Below are positions 1 to 8,043 of a stretch of 64,000 bases of DNA, piece after piece. How positions within the stretch are numbered: position 1 is the stretch's first letter; every line of letters starts with the position of its first letter. The stretch is from an uncultured Flavobacteriales bacterium (lineage in GTDB: Bacteria > Bacteroidota > Bacteroidia > Flavobacteriales > Weeksellaceae): the NCBI GenBank assembly GCA_937876095.1, contig CALFIE010000003.1, positions 20,254 through 84,253 of the forward strand, given 5' to 3'. The notes under the pieces were generated by a model. It made no database searches. It worked only from the letters and a program-made list of their open reading frames with translations, and was not told where the DNA came from. The position numbers and the translations under genes are program-made.

Positions 1-1137
1 GGTGGTAACATCTACAAAACCATAACTATCCGTTGTGAACGTTTTTTTACCGTCTGGTGAAAAATAAAATTCTCCAGAAGGTTTTTCTAAACCTTGCTTC
101 TGTGCCGAAATCACAAAATGATATTTTCCTGGAGCAACACCACAAAAATTAAATTCTTCGTTTGTGCTACCTTCGCTCCAACTTTCTCCACCTTCATAAC
201 CGTGGTATTGTTCGATGTCTTTTGAGGCATATTCGGTCTCATTGGTTTTTTCATTTACCAAACTCAATTCTACATTTGCCCACGAATTATCAACATTAGA
301 AAACAACTTAACTTCTAGTGGTGCAGACGCTCCTTTTAGTTCAAAAGATTTAGATATTAATTCTTTATTTATAAGCGCATCAAATCGAAGGCTGTCCTTA
401 AAAACCTCATAATTGGTTCTTGTGGTATAATTATAAAGCTGCAACAAACTTATGATAATCGCAGTAATTCCGATGACATTTATGACTTCTTTGGTATTGA
501 TAAAAAAGGGTTGCACAATTCCGTAACCATTTTTGGATGGAATAAACTCTATATTCTTGAAAGCTGATTTCAATTCTGAATTGGGAAAATGCCTTCCTTC
601 TAGATAGTACATTCTATTTTCCCCATGATTTTCAAAAGAAATCATCTTATTTTCTTTCACGAATTCTGAATAAGATGTGACTCCAAATTTCAAAGAATCT
701 TCAAAAAAACCAAATGCATCAGCTATTGTACATTGTGTTGTTTCGTATTTTCTATAATTTTCATCGTTGTAAGTAGCACTATATTTTAAAGTTTTGAAAG
801 GTTCTGCAAGTGGTTTCATAAAAACCCAATGTCCTTCACTTTCGCTTAAAAAAGCATCATTTAAGTTTTTATCCTTTAAGTAATATTCTGCCCATTTATA
901 ATCTCTACCTGTTTTCCGAACTACAATGGCAACTACGGTATATTCTGTATTTTCAATTAATCCTTTATCACCAATTTTTAGGGATAATGTGTAATTAGCA
1001 TTTGCAAAAATTTTGTTAGATCCTTGATTATCAATATTTATTAAATTTCTACAATGTCCACAAACATACTGCTCAATTGTTATATTAAGCTCCAAATTAT
1101 TTTCGTGGTTGCATATTGGACACATGTGCTTCATCAT
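1..1137 (-). CDS. DUF4178 domain protein (5' part, runs off the window)
   Basis: The minus strand is open from the ATG at 1137 to the window edge (379 codons, no stop). Residues 6-29 hold two CxxC pairs (C6/C9 and C26/C29), a small zinc-ribbon-like knuckle. A long soluble region resembling DUF4178 follows, then one hydrophobic segment near residue 240 and a further soluble domain. The start overlaps the stop of the upstream speD-like gene as ATGA, so the two are translationally coupled. From family knowledge, DUF4178 genes tend to sit beside speD-like genes and DUF350 membrane proteins; a stress or membrane role is suspected but unproven. The DUF4178 name rests on this context and on general sequence character; I could not search for it. 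Confidence 0.65.
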   Translation of the reverse strand, partial: MMKHMCPICNHENNLELNITIEQYVCGHCRNLINIDNQGSNKIFANANYTLSLKIGDKGLIENTEYTVVAIVVRKTGRDYKWAEYYLKDKNLNDAFLSESEGHWVFMKPLAEPFKTLKYSATYNDENYRKYETTQCTIADAFGFFEDSLKFGVTSYSEFVKENKMISFENHGENRMYYLEGRHFPNSELKSAFKNIEFIPSKNGYGIVQPFFINTKEVINVIGITAIIISLLQLYNYTTRTNYEVFKDSLRFDALINKELISKSFELKGASAPLEVKLFSNVDNSWANVELSLVNEKTNETEYASKDIEQYHGYEGGESWSEGSTNEEFNFCGVAPGKYHFVISAQKQGLEKPSGEFYFSPDGKKTFTTDSYGFVDVTT

Positions 1138-1490
1138 CTCATTATTTTATCTTGTTGAATAATTTCAGCTTTAAAAAAATCGATATAGAGATTAGCAATT
1201 TTTTCTACTTTTGATGTATTATCACTACTATAATTGCATAGCAAAACATCCAGTGTCAATTGATTATATTCTGGCCAAGTGTGAATACATATGTGAGATT
1301 CTTTCAAACAAATTGCCGCAGTAAAACTGTTGTTTTCAAAAATATGATGGGTATTGCCAACAATTTCTGTGTTGTTTTCAGTAAGTATTTTTTCTGAAAA
1401 TGTGTAGAATTCATGATAATCCAAAAGTTTATTAATATTGTCAACTTTTAATGTAAGAAGAATATGTAAACCTTTGGAGTAACGTTTCAT
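1134..1490 (-). CDS. speD: S-adenosylmethionine decarboxylase family proenzyme
   Basis: 118 residues, the size of bacterial class 1 AdoMet decarboxylases. These self-cleave to make a pyruvoyl cofactor and decarboxylate S-adenosylmethionine to feed aminopropyl groups into polyamine synthesis. The processing motif is visible: E64-S65-H66, with cleavage expected between E64 and S65, followed by H70-T-W-P-E74 and the conserved cysteine C85 in DVLLC. It overlaps the following DUF4178 gene by 4 bp, and no speE is visible in the window. A specialised role tied to the DUF4178 partner is possible instead of bulk spermidine synthesis. Confidence 0.8.
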   Translation of the reverse strand: MKRYSKGLHILLTLKVDNINKLLDYHEFYTFSEKILTENNTEIVGNTHHIFENNSFTAAICLKESHICIHTWPEYNQLTLDVLLCNYSSDNTSKVEKIANLYIDFFKAEIIQQDKIMR

Positions 1491-1634
1491 GGTAAAAAAT
1501 AATTTCTAAAAATAGTGAATTTTAGTAAAAGAACATCATATAGATATACGCAACAAAATCCTTTTTAGTTACAAAAAATCACGATTAAATTGTATAATCG
1601 CAATTTTTTGTATGAGTGTTTATTATTTATAATT

Positions 1635-2558
1635 TTATTTCCTCGGCAAAAAAACTTCAGCCAACATGCATCTTGCACTTCCACCTCCGTTGATTTCTAT
1701 GGTTTCAAGATTAGCATAGATAATATCGCAGTAGTTTTCAATTTTCGAAATTTGGATTGGGTTAAGAGATTTATAAGCAGTTTTGCTCATTACTAGGAAT
1801 TTTGTGTCTTCAGAATTTTGTACTTGTAGCATATTTCCGGCAAATTGTTGCATTTGGTCTTCAGAAATTTCGATGATTTCCTTCCCAGAATTTTTGATGA
1901 CTTCTACCACTTTTTCTCGCTCAAGTTCATCATCAATACAATCTAAACAAATCACCACAAATTGGTCTGCAACACACATCATCACATTGGTGTGGTAAAT
2001 TGGCAATCGTTCCTCATTTGCAGTTTGATACGTATGAAAAACCACAGGTTCATACCCGGATTTTTTACAAAAATCTCTAAACAGACCTTCATCTAATCGC
2101 AAAGAAACCGAACCATAAGCAATTTTGTGGTCGTGATCGAAAATCATACTTCCAGTTCCTTCCAGAAATTTTCCGTCGTTTTCGGGAGCAGATAAATCTA
2201 CGATTTCTTTTACTTCGTAACCTTGGTTTTTGATGCTTTCAATAATGTCGTTTCTACGTTCTAATCTTCTGTTTTTAGCAAACATTGGGTACAAAACCAC
2301 CGTTCCATCTCTATGGAAACTCACCCAATTATTAGGGAAAATTGAATCCGGAGTTGCAGGTTCTAGTGTATCTTTTATCGTAATTACATTAATTCCTTTA
2401 CTTCGTAATTTATCTACAAAATTTTGGAATTCTTGCAACGCTTTTGCTTGTGTATCGGCGTTTTCGGAATTTACTTGAAAATAATTATTTTGTGCAGTTT
2501 CTGCATTGAAGCCAAATTTTATTGGCTCTATCATAAGTACGGTGTTGGTTGTTTGCAT
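1635..2558 (-). CDS. ctlX: CtlX-type citrulline/arginine hydrolase
   Basis: 307 residues of the amidinotransferase (pentein) fold. The N-terminus (VLMIEPIKFGFN) and the C-terminal GGGSARC motif with candidate nucleophile C297 match the citrulline-utilisation (CtlX) branch of the arginine deiminase superfamily. These enzymes hydrolyse ureido or guanidino groups. An HTNV motif in the middle supplies the expected histidine region. I chose the ATG at 2558; a GTG two codons upstream is possible but lies very close to the promoter -7 element. The gene stands alone. Substrate preference, citrulline or arginine, cannot be read from the sequence. Confidence 0.8.
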   Translation of the reverse strand: MQTTNTVLMIEPIKFGFNAETAQNNYFQVNSENADTQAKALQEFQNFVDKLRSKGINVITIKDTLEPATPDSIFPNNWVSFHRDGTVVLYPMFAKNRRLERRNDIIESIKNQGYEVKEIVDLSAPENDGKFLEGTGSMIFDHDHKIAYGSVSLRLDEGLFRDFCKKSGYEPVVFHTYQTANEERLPIYHTNVMMCVADQFVVICLDCIDDELEREKVVEVIKNSGKEIIEISEDQMQQFAGNMLQVQNSEDTKFLVMSKTAYKSLNPIQISKIENYCDIIYANLETIEINGGGSARCMLAEVFLPRK

Positions 2559-2578
2559 GACCACTTATTTCTTTTTTA

Positions 2579-2586
2579 CAAAAGTA
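2579..2586 (-). promoter_or_regulatory. Promoter -7 element for ctlX
   Basis: On the minus strand this reads TACTTTTG, matching the Bacteroidota -7 consensus TAnnTTTG. It lies 20 bases upstream of the ctlX ATG. No good -33 TTTG was found at the usual spacing. Confidence 0.45.
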
Positions 2587-2903
2587 CTTCAATTTTCATT
2601 AAATTTATCACTTTAAATTATTGAAAAACTAAGAACTATAAAAAAGGTTTTGTTTCATTGTTTTTATGAAGATGAATGTATAATGAAAGAAACCAATAAC
2701 TCCGTATCTGCAAAAAGCATGTGAATAAGTAGTAAGACGCATTTTCAAAAATTTTGAAAAAAGCGAAATACTAAAGATACCCAAATTGGTTTCATTGCCT
2801 TCAAAAAAAACGGAGAAAATGACACGTTTTGTTCGCAAAAAGGATTTAATTTTGCATTACAGGACAAAAAAACCCTTTTAATTGAAGCTAAAAATTTGTT
2901 GTA

Positions 2904-2994
2904 GAGTTATGAGTTATAAGTTATGAGTTTCAAACCTCAAATTTCAAATTTTGCAACTCGAATCTCGTAACTCGAATCCCATAACTCATAACTC
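2904..2994. repeat. Low-complexity spacer with 12-bp inverted repeat
   Basis: The ctlX-cutC gap (2559-3002) has no convincing gene. It ends in a run of ATGAGTTATAAGTT-like and AACTCGAAT-like units. GAGTTATGAGTT (2904-2915) and its exact reverse complement (2983-2994) form the outer arms of a potential hairpin just before the cutC start. Similar spacers recur between other genes in this window. Confidence 0.6.
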
Positions 2995-3002
2995 AATCGA
3001 CT

Positions 3003-3665
3003 ATGTTAGAAATCGCTTGTTTTAATCTAGAATCAGCAATCATAGCTGCAAATGCAGGAGTAGATCGCATAGAATTTTGTGCAGATTTTCAGTTGGGTGG
3101 AACTACACCTGATTTGGAGGATTTCAAAATTTTGAAATCTAAAATCCATATTCCAATCTATATAATGATTCGTTGTAGAGGTGGAAATTTTGTGTATTCA
3201 GAAGATGAATTTTCATTAATGAAAAAGCAAATGCAAGAATTACAGGAAGCCAATGCAGATGGTTTTGTTTTCGGGTTTTTAAATGAAAAAAATGAAATTT
3301 TGGTAAACAAATGCCTTGAATTTATCTCTGTAGCAAACGGAAATCCGTGTACTTTTCACCGCGCTTTCGATAGAACCGAAAATATAGAGAAATCCTTAGA
3401 AATTTTAATGGATTGTGGTTTCACAACCGTACTTACTTCTGGTGGAAAACCCAATGTTTCAGAAGGAAAAGAAGGTTTAAAAAATTTAATAACGCAATCC
3501 AATAACCGAATCGATATTTTATGTGGAGGAGGTTTGCGTTCCACCAATATTTCAGAAATTGAGAAAAAAACAGGTGCTACCAATTTCCACTCTTCTGGAA
3601 TTTTACAAGGCGAAATCGCAGACTTTGATGAAATTCAGCGGTTGAAAACATTAATATCAACTTAA
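3003..3665 (+). CDS. cutC: CutC family protein
   Basis: 220 residues beginning with the typical CutC start (LEIACFNLESAIIAANAG, then DRIEFC) and containing the TIM-barrel segments expected of the family, such as CTFHRAFD and VLTSGG. CutC proteins are cytoplasmic and historically linked to copper tolerance, though a direct copper role is disputed. It is the only plus-strand gene in the first 26 kb and is monocistronic. Length is normal for the family. Confidence 0.9.
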   Translation: MLEIACFNLESAIIAANAGVDRIEFCADFQLGGTTPDLEDFKILKSKIHIPIYIMIRCRGGNFVYSEDEFSLMKKQMQELQEANADGFVFGFLNEKNEILVNKCLEFISVANGNPCTFHRAFDRTENIEKSLEILMDCGFTTVLTSGGKPNVSEGKEGLKNLITQSNNRIDILCGGGLRSTNISEIEKKTGATNFHSSGILQGEIADFDEIQRLKTLIST

Positions 3666-3720
3666 TTTTAATGATTTGGTCATTTATTTTAGATTTTTTA
3701 TTAAATATACAAAACAAGAA

Positions 3721-4920
3721 TTAGTTAACATTCACTACATCAATCAATACAAAAGAACCTTCGTTTTCATAATTTTCGGCTATTTCTTTTAGTTTTTTGA
3801 AAGTGATGTTCCCCACAAAATACGCTTCGGTTTTGTTGCCATAAAACTCTTCAATTTCATCAAAATAATTTCTGAAAATCTCACTGTTTTTGGCGTGATG
3901 TCGGTACAAAACTTTCAGCACAAAATCTTCAGTCAATTGCAGATTTTCGTTTTGTACGATTTTCTTGTATTCGTACTTATAATCGTAACTCAACGCCGAA
4001 ATGTCAGATAAAACAGCACTTGCAGTCGGGAAAGAACCAGCTCCTCTTCCCGAGAAAAATTGTTTGTCTGCAAAAGCCGTTTTTACTTTTACCGCATTGA
4101 AAACATCATTTACATTAGAAAAAATATCTTCTGGTTGTACAAATTTTGGGATAACCAATGCAATAACTTCTTGATCGTTTTTTTTGTGTGCATAAGCCAA
4201 TAATTTTATTTGTAGATTTTTCTCTTTGGCAAATTTCAGTTCCAAATCCCCCAAATTCTGGATTCCTAAATTGAAAACTTCCTCTGGTTTGGTAACAATC
4301 CCGAAAGAATGTGACAACAAAATCTGCAATTTCGATTTCGCATCGTAACCACCTGTATCCAAAATCGGGTTGCTCTCTGCATAACCTTTTTCTTGTGCTT
4401 CTCGCAAAGCCACATCAAAACTCAAATTTTCTGCAAAAGTTTTGGTCAGAATGTAGTTGGTAGAACCATTTACAATGCCTTCAATCGATTCCAAAAAATC
4501 GTTGTTGTAGTACTCCTCAAGATTTCTGATAATCGGGATACTCCCACAAACAGACGCTTCATACAGAAACGGAACGTCATATTTTTTCTGCAAATCGTAC
4601 AATTCTGAAAAATGTTCGGCAATCATTTTTTTGTTGGCAGAAACCACTGCTTTTCCTTTTTGTAGTGCCGTTTTTACGATTTCAAATGCTGCATCTGCAT
4701 CGTCTATCAACTCAACTACCACATTAATTTCGAGATCTTCCAAAATTTCATTTTTATCATAATGGAAATGGTCTTGCGAAATATTTCTGGGCTTATTGTG
4801 GTGTTTCACCACAATCGTTTTTATGGCTGCATCTACCGTTTTACTTTTGTGCAAAACGCTGTACAAACCACTACCAACCACACCATAACCGAATAAACCT
4901 ATCTTTAATTTTTTGCTCAT
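3721..4920 (-). CDS. hom: Homoserine dehydrogenase
   Basis: 399 residues. The N-terminus has a Rossmann motif (GLFGYGVVGSG) for NAD(P), followed by the homoserine dehydrogenase catalytic region (GSTNYIL, and GRGAGSFPTASAVLSD). It reduces aspartate semialdehyde to homoserine, feeding methionine and threonine synthesis. No aspartokinase domain is fused. I chose the ATG at 4920, because the next upstream ATG (4932) is formed by a dispersed intergenic repeat. Downstream of metX and metY on the same strand, it completes a homoserine-to-homocysteine block, though the hairpin-rich gap before it may separate transcription. Confidence 0.92.
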   Translation of the reverse strand: MSKKLKIGLFGYGVVGSGLYSVLHKSKTVDAAIKTIVVKHHNKPRNISQDHFHYDKNEILEDLEINVVVELIDDADAAFEIVKTALQKGKAVVSANKKMIAEHFSELYDLQKKYDVPFLYEASVCGSIPIIRNLEEYYNNDFLESIEGIVNGSTNYILTKTFAENLSFDVALREAQEKGYAESNPILDTGGYDAKSKLQILLSHSFGIVTKPEEVFNLGIQNLGDLELKFAKEKNLQIKLLAYAHKKNDQEVIALVIPKFVQPEDIFSNVNDVFNAVKVKTAFADKQFFSGRGAGSFPTASAVLSDISALSYDYKYEYKKIVQNENLQLTEDFVLKVLYRHHAKNSEIFRNYFDEIEEFYGNKTEAYFVGNITFKKLKEIAENYENEGSFVLIDVVNVN

Positions 4921-4929
4921 TTTTTTTGT

Positions 4930-4955
4930 CATTGCGAGCGAAGCGAAGCAATCTC
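4930..4955. repeat. Dispersed intergenic repeat (CATTGCGAGCGAAGCGAAGC type)
   Basis: The 26-bp stretch begins CATTGCGAGCGAAGCGAAGC and ends AATCTC. I recognise this as a widespread intergenic repeat found in many bacterial genomes. It lies directly in front of hom and probably supplies a false upstream start codon. Only one copy is in the window. Confidence 0.6.
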
Positions 4956-5057
4956 AAAAAATATTGATTTCCCTTCTTTTTTGCTCTAATTTTTTTATTT
5001 TTTTGGGCAGCATTTTCCGTCTTCCGCTCCCACTTTTTTATTTTTTTGCCTTCGCGC

Positions 5058-5105
5058 AACCCTTTCTGCGTTCATTTTCACACTGCTTAAAACGCAGAAA
5101 GGGTT
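5058..5105. repeat. 15-bp perfect inverted repeat in hom-metX gap
   Basis: AACCCTTTCTGCGTT (5058-5072) is followed after 18 bases by its exact reverse complement (5091-5105). The hairpin lies downstream of metX and upstream of hom. It may be a terminator for metX or part of a small palindromic mobile repeat, as the flanks (for example GCTCAAGCCGGGCTGCG at 5136-5152) look unlike the coding neighbours. Confidence 0.65.
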
Positions 5106-5162
5106 TCATCTTCAAAAAAAATAAAAAGAGTTCCGCTCAAGCCGGGCTGCGATTTTCTGTGT

Positions 5163-6113
5163 CTACGGAAATAGGTCAGTAAAATGACTTTTCAGCAACT
5201 CCGATATTTTCTCTATTTCTATCAAAAAACCATCGTGTCCGTAGATTGAAGAGATGATTTCTAATTTCGAATTTTCAATATTTTCTGCAATTCTTTTTTG
5301 TTCTTGTGTTGGGAACAGCAAATCACTATCAATTCCTACCACTAGAGTTTTTGCAGAAATTTGCTTTAGTGCATTTTCCACCGAAGTTCGGTGTCTACCA
5401 ACATTGTTGGTGTCCATAGCTTTAGACAAAATTTCATAACTTTCTGCCGAAAATCTTTTTCTGAGTTTTTCGCCTTGGTATTGTTGATAAGTTGCTGCCT
5501 TGAAATTTTCTAATTTTTCGTCGTTATCTTCCTGTGTTTTTTCAAATGTTTCATAATTTCTGTAGGATAGCATTGCAATGGCTCTTGCTGCATCTATTCC
5601 TTTTTCGACTAATTTCAGTGCCATTCTTTGTGCTTCATTGAAGGCAATTCCCCAGGAAGAATGCTTTGCGTTGGTCGCAATCACGAACAGATTTTTTATA
5701 AAATCGGGTTCAGAAATCACCCATTCTATACATTGCATTCCACCAAGAGAACCGCCCATCAACAAATCAATAGTTGTAATTTTTAAAAATTTTGCTAATT
5801 TTTGGTGCATTGCTACGATATCTCTTATCGAAATCAGCGGAGTTTTTACGTCGCAATCGAAAGTAGTTCCGTAGCACGAACCCAAAATATTGGCACAAAC
5901 TATGGTGTATTTTTCGGGATTTAATAGAAATTTTTCACCAATTAAATTTGGCCACCAATCTTGTGCATCGGCATTTGCAGTGAGTGCGTGACAAATCCAG
6001 ATCACTTTTTTGTTCGGCGAAAAATCACCATAAATGTGATAGGCAATGTTGATATCCCTAATTTTTGTTCCGGATTCCAACGTAAAATTTCCTGCTGAAA
6101 AATTGTTAGCCAT
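5163..6113 (-). CDS. metX: Homoserine O-acetyltransferase
   Basis: 316 residues of the alpha/beta-hydrolase fold. The nucleophile elbow GGSLGG places the catalytic serine at S122; the acid in VVGIDSDLLFP and the histidine in YGHDGF complete the triad. The enzyme transfers an acetyl (possibly succinyl) group from acyl-CoA to homoserine, giving the substrate of MetY encoded next to it. It is shorter than many MetX proteins (about 350-380), from trimming of loops, not from a break: both ends look intact. Confidence 0.9.
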   Translation of the reverse strand: MANNFSAGNFTLESGTKIRDINIAYHIYGDFSPNKKVIWICHALTANADAQDWWPNLIGEKFLLNPEKYTIVCANILGSCYGTTFDCDVKTPLISIRDIVAMHQKLAKFLKITTIDLLMGGSLGGMQCIEWVISEPDFIKNLFVIATNAKHSSWGIAFNEAQRMALKLVEKGIDAARAIAMLSYRNYETFEKTQEDNDEKLENFKAATYQQYQGEKLRKRFSAESYEILSKAMDTNNVGRHRTSVENALKQISAKTLVVGIDSDLLFPTQEQKRIAENIENSKLEIISSIYGHDGFLIEIEKISELLKSHFTDLFP

Positions 6114-6294
6114 CGATTATTTAATCGTTTTTATATTTTGTAAACCGCAAAAGCAACAAAAGTATTTGGGTGAAAATAGTACTTCAAAAGATTGCATAAG
6201 TATTTGTAATCAAAACCAAAATTTTCTACTTTTTTAAAACTTTTGTAAGTCCTGAAAAACACGTTTCTTTTGTGACTTTTATGGTTATTTATTA

Positions 6295-7590
6295 TTAAAT
6301 TTTAGAAAAAGATTGTTCGAGGTCTGCAATGATATCATTGATATGCTCAATTCCCAGACTCAATCTGATTTGTCCGGGAGTAATTCCGGCTTTTAGACGC
6401 TCTTCATCTGAAAGTTGTTCATGTGTAGTAGAAGCAGGATTGATGATGAGCGTTTTTGAATCGCCAACATTGGCTAAATGTGACACCAGTTGTAGCGCAT
6501 CTATGAATTTTATGGCCGCTTCTTTTCCGCCTTTAATTTCAAAATTGAGGACACCACCAAAACCTTTTTTCAAATATTTTTGGGCATTGTCATAATCTGG
6601 GAAATTGGGCAAACCAGGATACAGCACTTTTTCTACTTTAGGATGATTTTCAAGAAATTCGGCTAATTTTTGGGCATTTTCTACGGTTCTTTCTACTCGA
6701 AGAGACAACGTTTCAAGTCCTTGCAACAACAAAAACGAATTGAAAGGCGAAATTGCCGGTCCGAAATCTCGCAAACCTTCTACACGTGCTTTGATGATGA
6801 AAGCGATATTACCGAAAGGTCCATCTACACCGAAAACATCGGTGAATTTCAGTCCGTGGTATGATTCAGATGGTTCTGATAAGAGTGGGAATTTACCATT
6901 GCTCCAGTCGAAATTTCCGCCATCTACAATAATTCCACCGATGGAAGTTCCGTGTCCGCCAATCCATTTGGTAGCCGATTCTACCACGATATTTGCTCCG
7001 TGTTTCAACGGTTGGAAAAGAAAACCTCCTGCTCCGAAAGTATTGTCTACAATCAATGGAATCTGGTGTTTTTTTGCGATTTCAGCAATTTTTTCAAAAT
7101 CGGGAATATTTAGGGTTGGATTTCCGATGGTTTCAATATAAATGGCTTTGGTTTTGTCGTCTATCAGTTCTTCAAAATTTTCGGGATTGTCATCTTTTGC
7201 AAATCGGGTTTCGATTCCTAATTTTTTGAAAGACACTTTGAATTGGTTGTAACTACCACCATACAAATAGGGTGAACTCACAAAATTATCGCCTGTTTGC
7301 AAAATATTGGTAATCGCTAAAAACTGTGCAGCGTGACCTGAAGCGACGGCTAAAGCAGCAACTCCACCATGTAAAGCTGCAACCCTTTTTTCGAAGACAT
7401 CGGTTGTTGGATTCATCAATCTGGTATAGATGTTTCCGAATTCTTTCAGCCCAAAAAGATTGGCTGCGTGTTCTGCATTATTGAAAGTGTAAGACGTGGT
7501 CTGATAGAGCGGAACTGCTCTGGAATTGGTGGTTTTGTCGATTTCTTGACCTGCGTGTAGTTGCAGTGTTTCAAATTGTAAATTGCTCAT
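6295..7590 (-). CDS. metY: O-acetylhomoserine sulfhydrylase (PLP enzyme)
   Basis: 431 residues of the Cys/Met-metabolism PLP family. The PLP lysine is K208 in ESATKWIGGHG, and the N-terminus (TLQLHAGQ) is typical of the longer O-acetylhomoserine aminocarboxypropyltransferase branch. It converts O-acetylhomoserine and sulfide to homocysteine, directly after the MetX step. The gene is preceded by a SAM-I riboswitch with its own terminator, so expression should fall when S-adenosylmethionine is high. metX follows about 180 bases downstream and may be co-transcribed. Confidence 0.93.
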   Translation of the reverse strand: MSNLQFETLQLHAGQEIDKTTNSRAVPLYQTTSYTFNNAEHAANLFGLKEFGNIYTRLMNPTTDVFEKRVAALHGGVAALAVASGHAAQFLAITNILQTGDNFVSSPYLYGGSYNQFKVSFKKLGIETRFAKDDNPENFEELIDDKTKAIYIETIGNPTLNIPDFEKIAEIAKKHQIPLIVDNTFGAGGFLFQPLKHGANIVVESATKWIGGHGTSIGGIIVDGGNFDWSNGKFPLLSEPSESYHGLKFTDVFGVDGPFGNIAFIIKARVEGLRDFGPAISPFNSFLLLQGLETLSLRVERTVENAQKLAEFLENHPKVEKVLYPGLPNFPDYDNAQKYLKKGFGGVLNFEIKGGKEAAIKFIDALQLVSHLANVGDSKTLIINPASTTHEQLSDEERLKAGITPGQIRLSLGIEHINDIIADLEQSFSKI

Positions 7591-7662
7591 TTTTTTAAAT
7601 TTTTTTAAATTGTTAATAAATGGAGCAACCTATTTAATAGAAAATTCTTGACGAAAGAGCAT

Positions 7663-7693
7663 AAAAAAACTCCTTCGACAAGTCGAAAGAGTT
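7663..7693 (-). terminator. Riboswitch expression-platform terminator
   Basis: On the minus strand the sequence folds as AACTCTTTCGAC, loop TT, GTCGAAGGAGTT, followed by a run of seven U. It sits between the SAM aptamer and the metY start, the expected place for a transcription-attenuating expression platform. Confidence 0.85.
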
Positions 7694-7732
7694 TGTATAT
7701 AGCGATGTACTATTTTTTAAACTGGTTTTCTG

Positions 7733-7836
7733 ACTTATCTTTCCCGATTTCTCGAGTTGAATTTGGCACCTTATTTATTTCTAAACAGGTTGCCAAGGTT
7801 TCGCAGGGTCAATTCCCTCCACCTTTCTGAATAAGT
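7733..7836 (-). promoter_or_regulatory. SAM-I (S-box) riboswitch controlling metY
   Basis: Read on the minus strand, the element opens with ACTTAT and closes with ATAAGT (helix P1). It contains AGAAAGGTGGAGGGA near the 5' side, CCTGCGAAACCTTGGCAACC in the core, and AAGGTGCCAA with a kink-turn-like CTCGAGAAAT region, in the order of the S-box consensus. It lies about 140 bases before the metY start with an intrinsic terminator between. From family knowledge, SAM binding favours terminator formation and switches the gene off. Confidence 0.92.
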
Positions 7837-8001
7837 TGCGTTGATTTTTAAAGAACTATTTTCTGGTGCAAAGATAAAGACAAGTTTTGCAGAAAAACAA
7901 TTTTTTTGTAATTATTTTTTTGGAAAATGTAATTTTTGATTTTAATGTATTGATAATGTGCAATTTGATGATGTAAAATACTTTTAAAAACTCCCCCAGT
8001 C

Positions 8002-8019
8002 TTTCGAACAAGTTCGAAA
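8002..8019 (-). terminator. Palindrome after amidinotransferase gene
   Basis: TTTCGAAC-AA-GTTCGAAA forms a perfect 8-bp stem 25 bases past the stop of the minus-strand gene; on that strand a GTTTTTAAAA tract follows after 12 bases. This is a weak intrinsic terminator or a short palindromic repeat. Confidence 0.4.
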
Positions 8020-8043
8020 TCCATCCCTTCTAAAGAAGAGGAA

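Noticed and set aside
2629..2838. Minus-strand open frame of 69 codons upstream of cutC
   Set aside because: Composition (Phe/Lys-rich, no family features) and lack of context suggest a chance frame in AT-rich DNA.
4921..4932. Upstream ATG of hom at 4932
   Set aside because: It is created by the dispersed CATTGCGAGCG repeat; the ATG four codons later gives the better N-terminus.
7790..7836. tRNA-like sequence (GGGTCAATTCCC)
   Set aside because: It resembles a T-arm on a quick read, but on the minus strand it is the P2/core part of the SAM-I aptamer before metY; no cloverleaf can be drawn.
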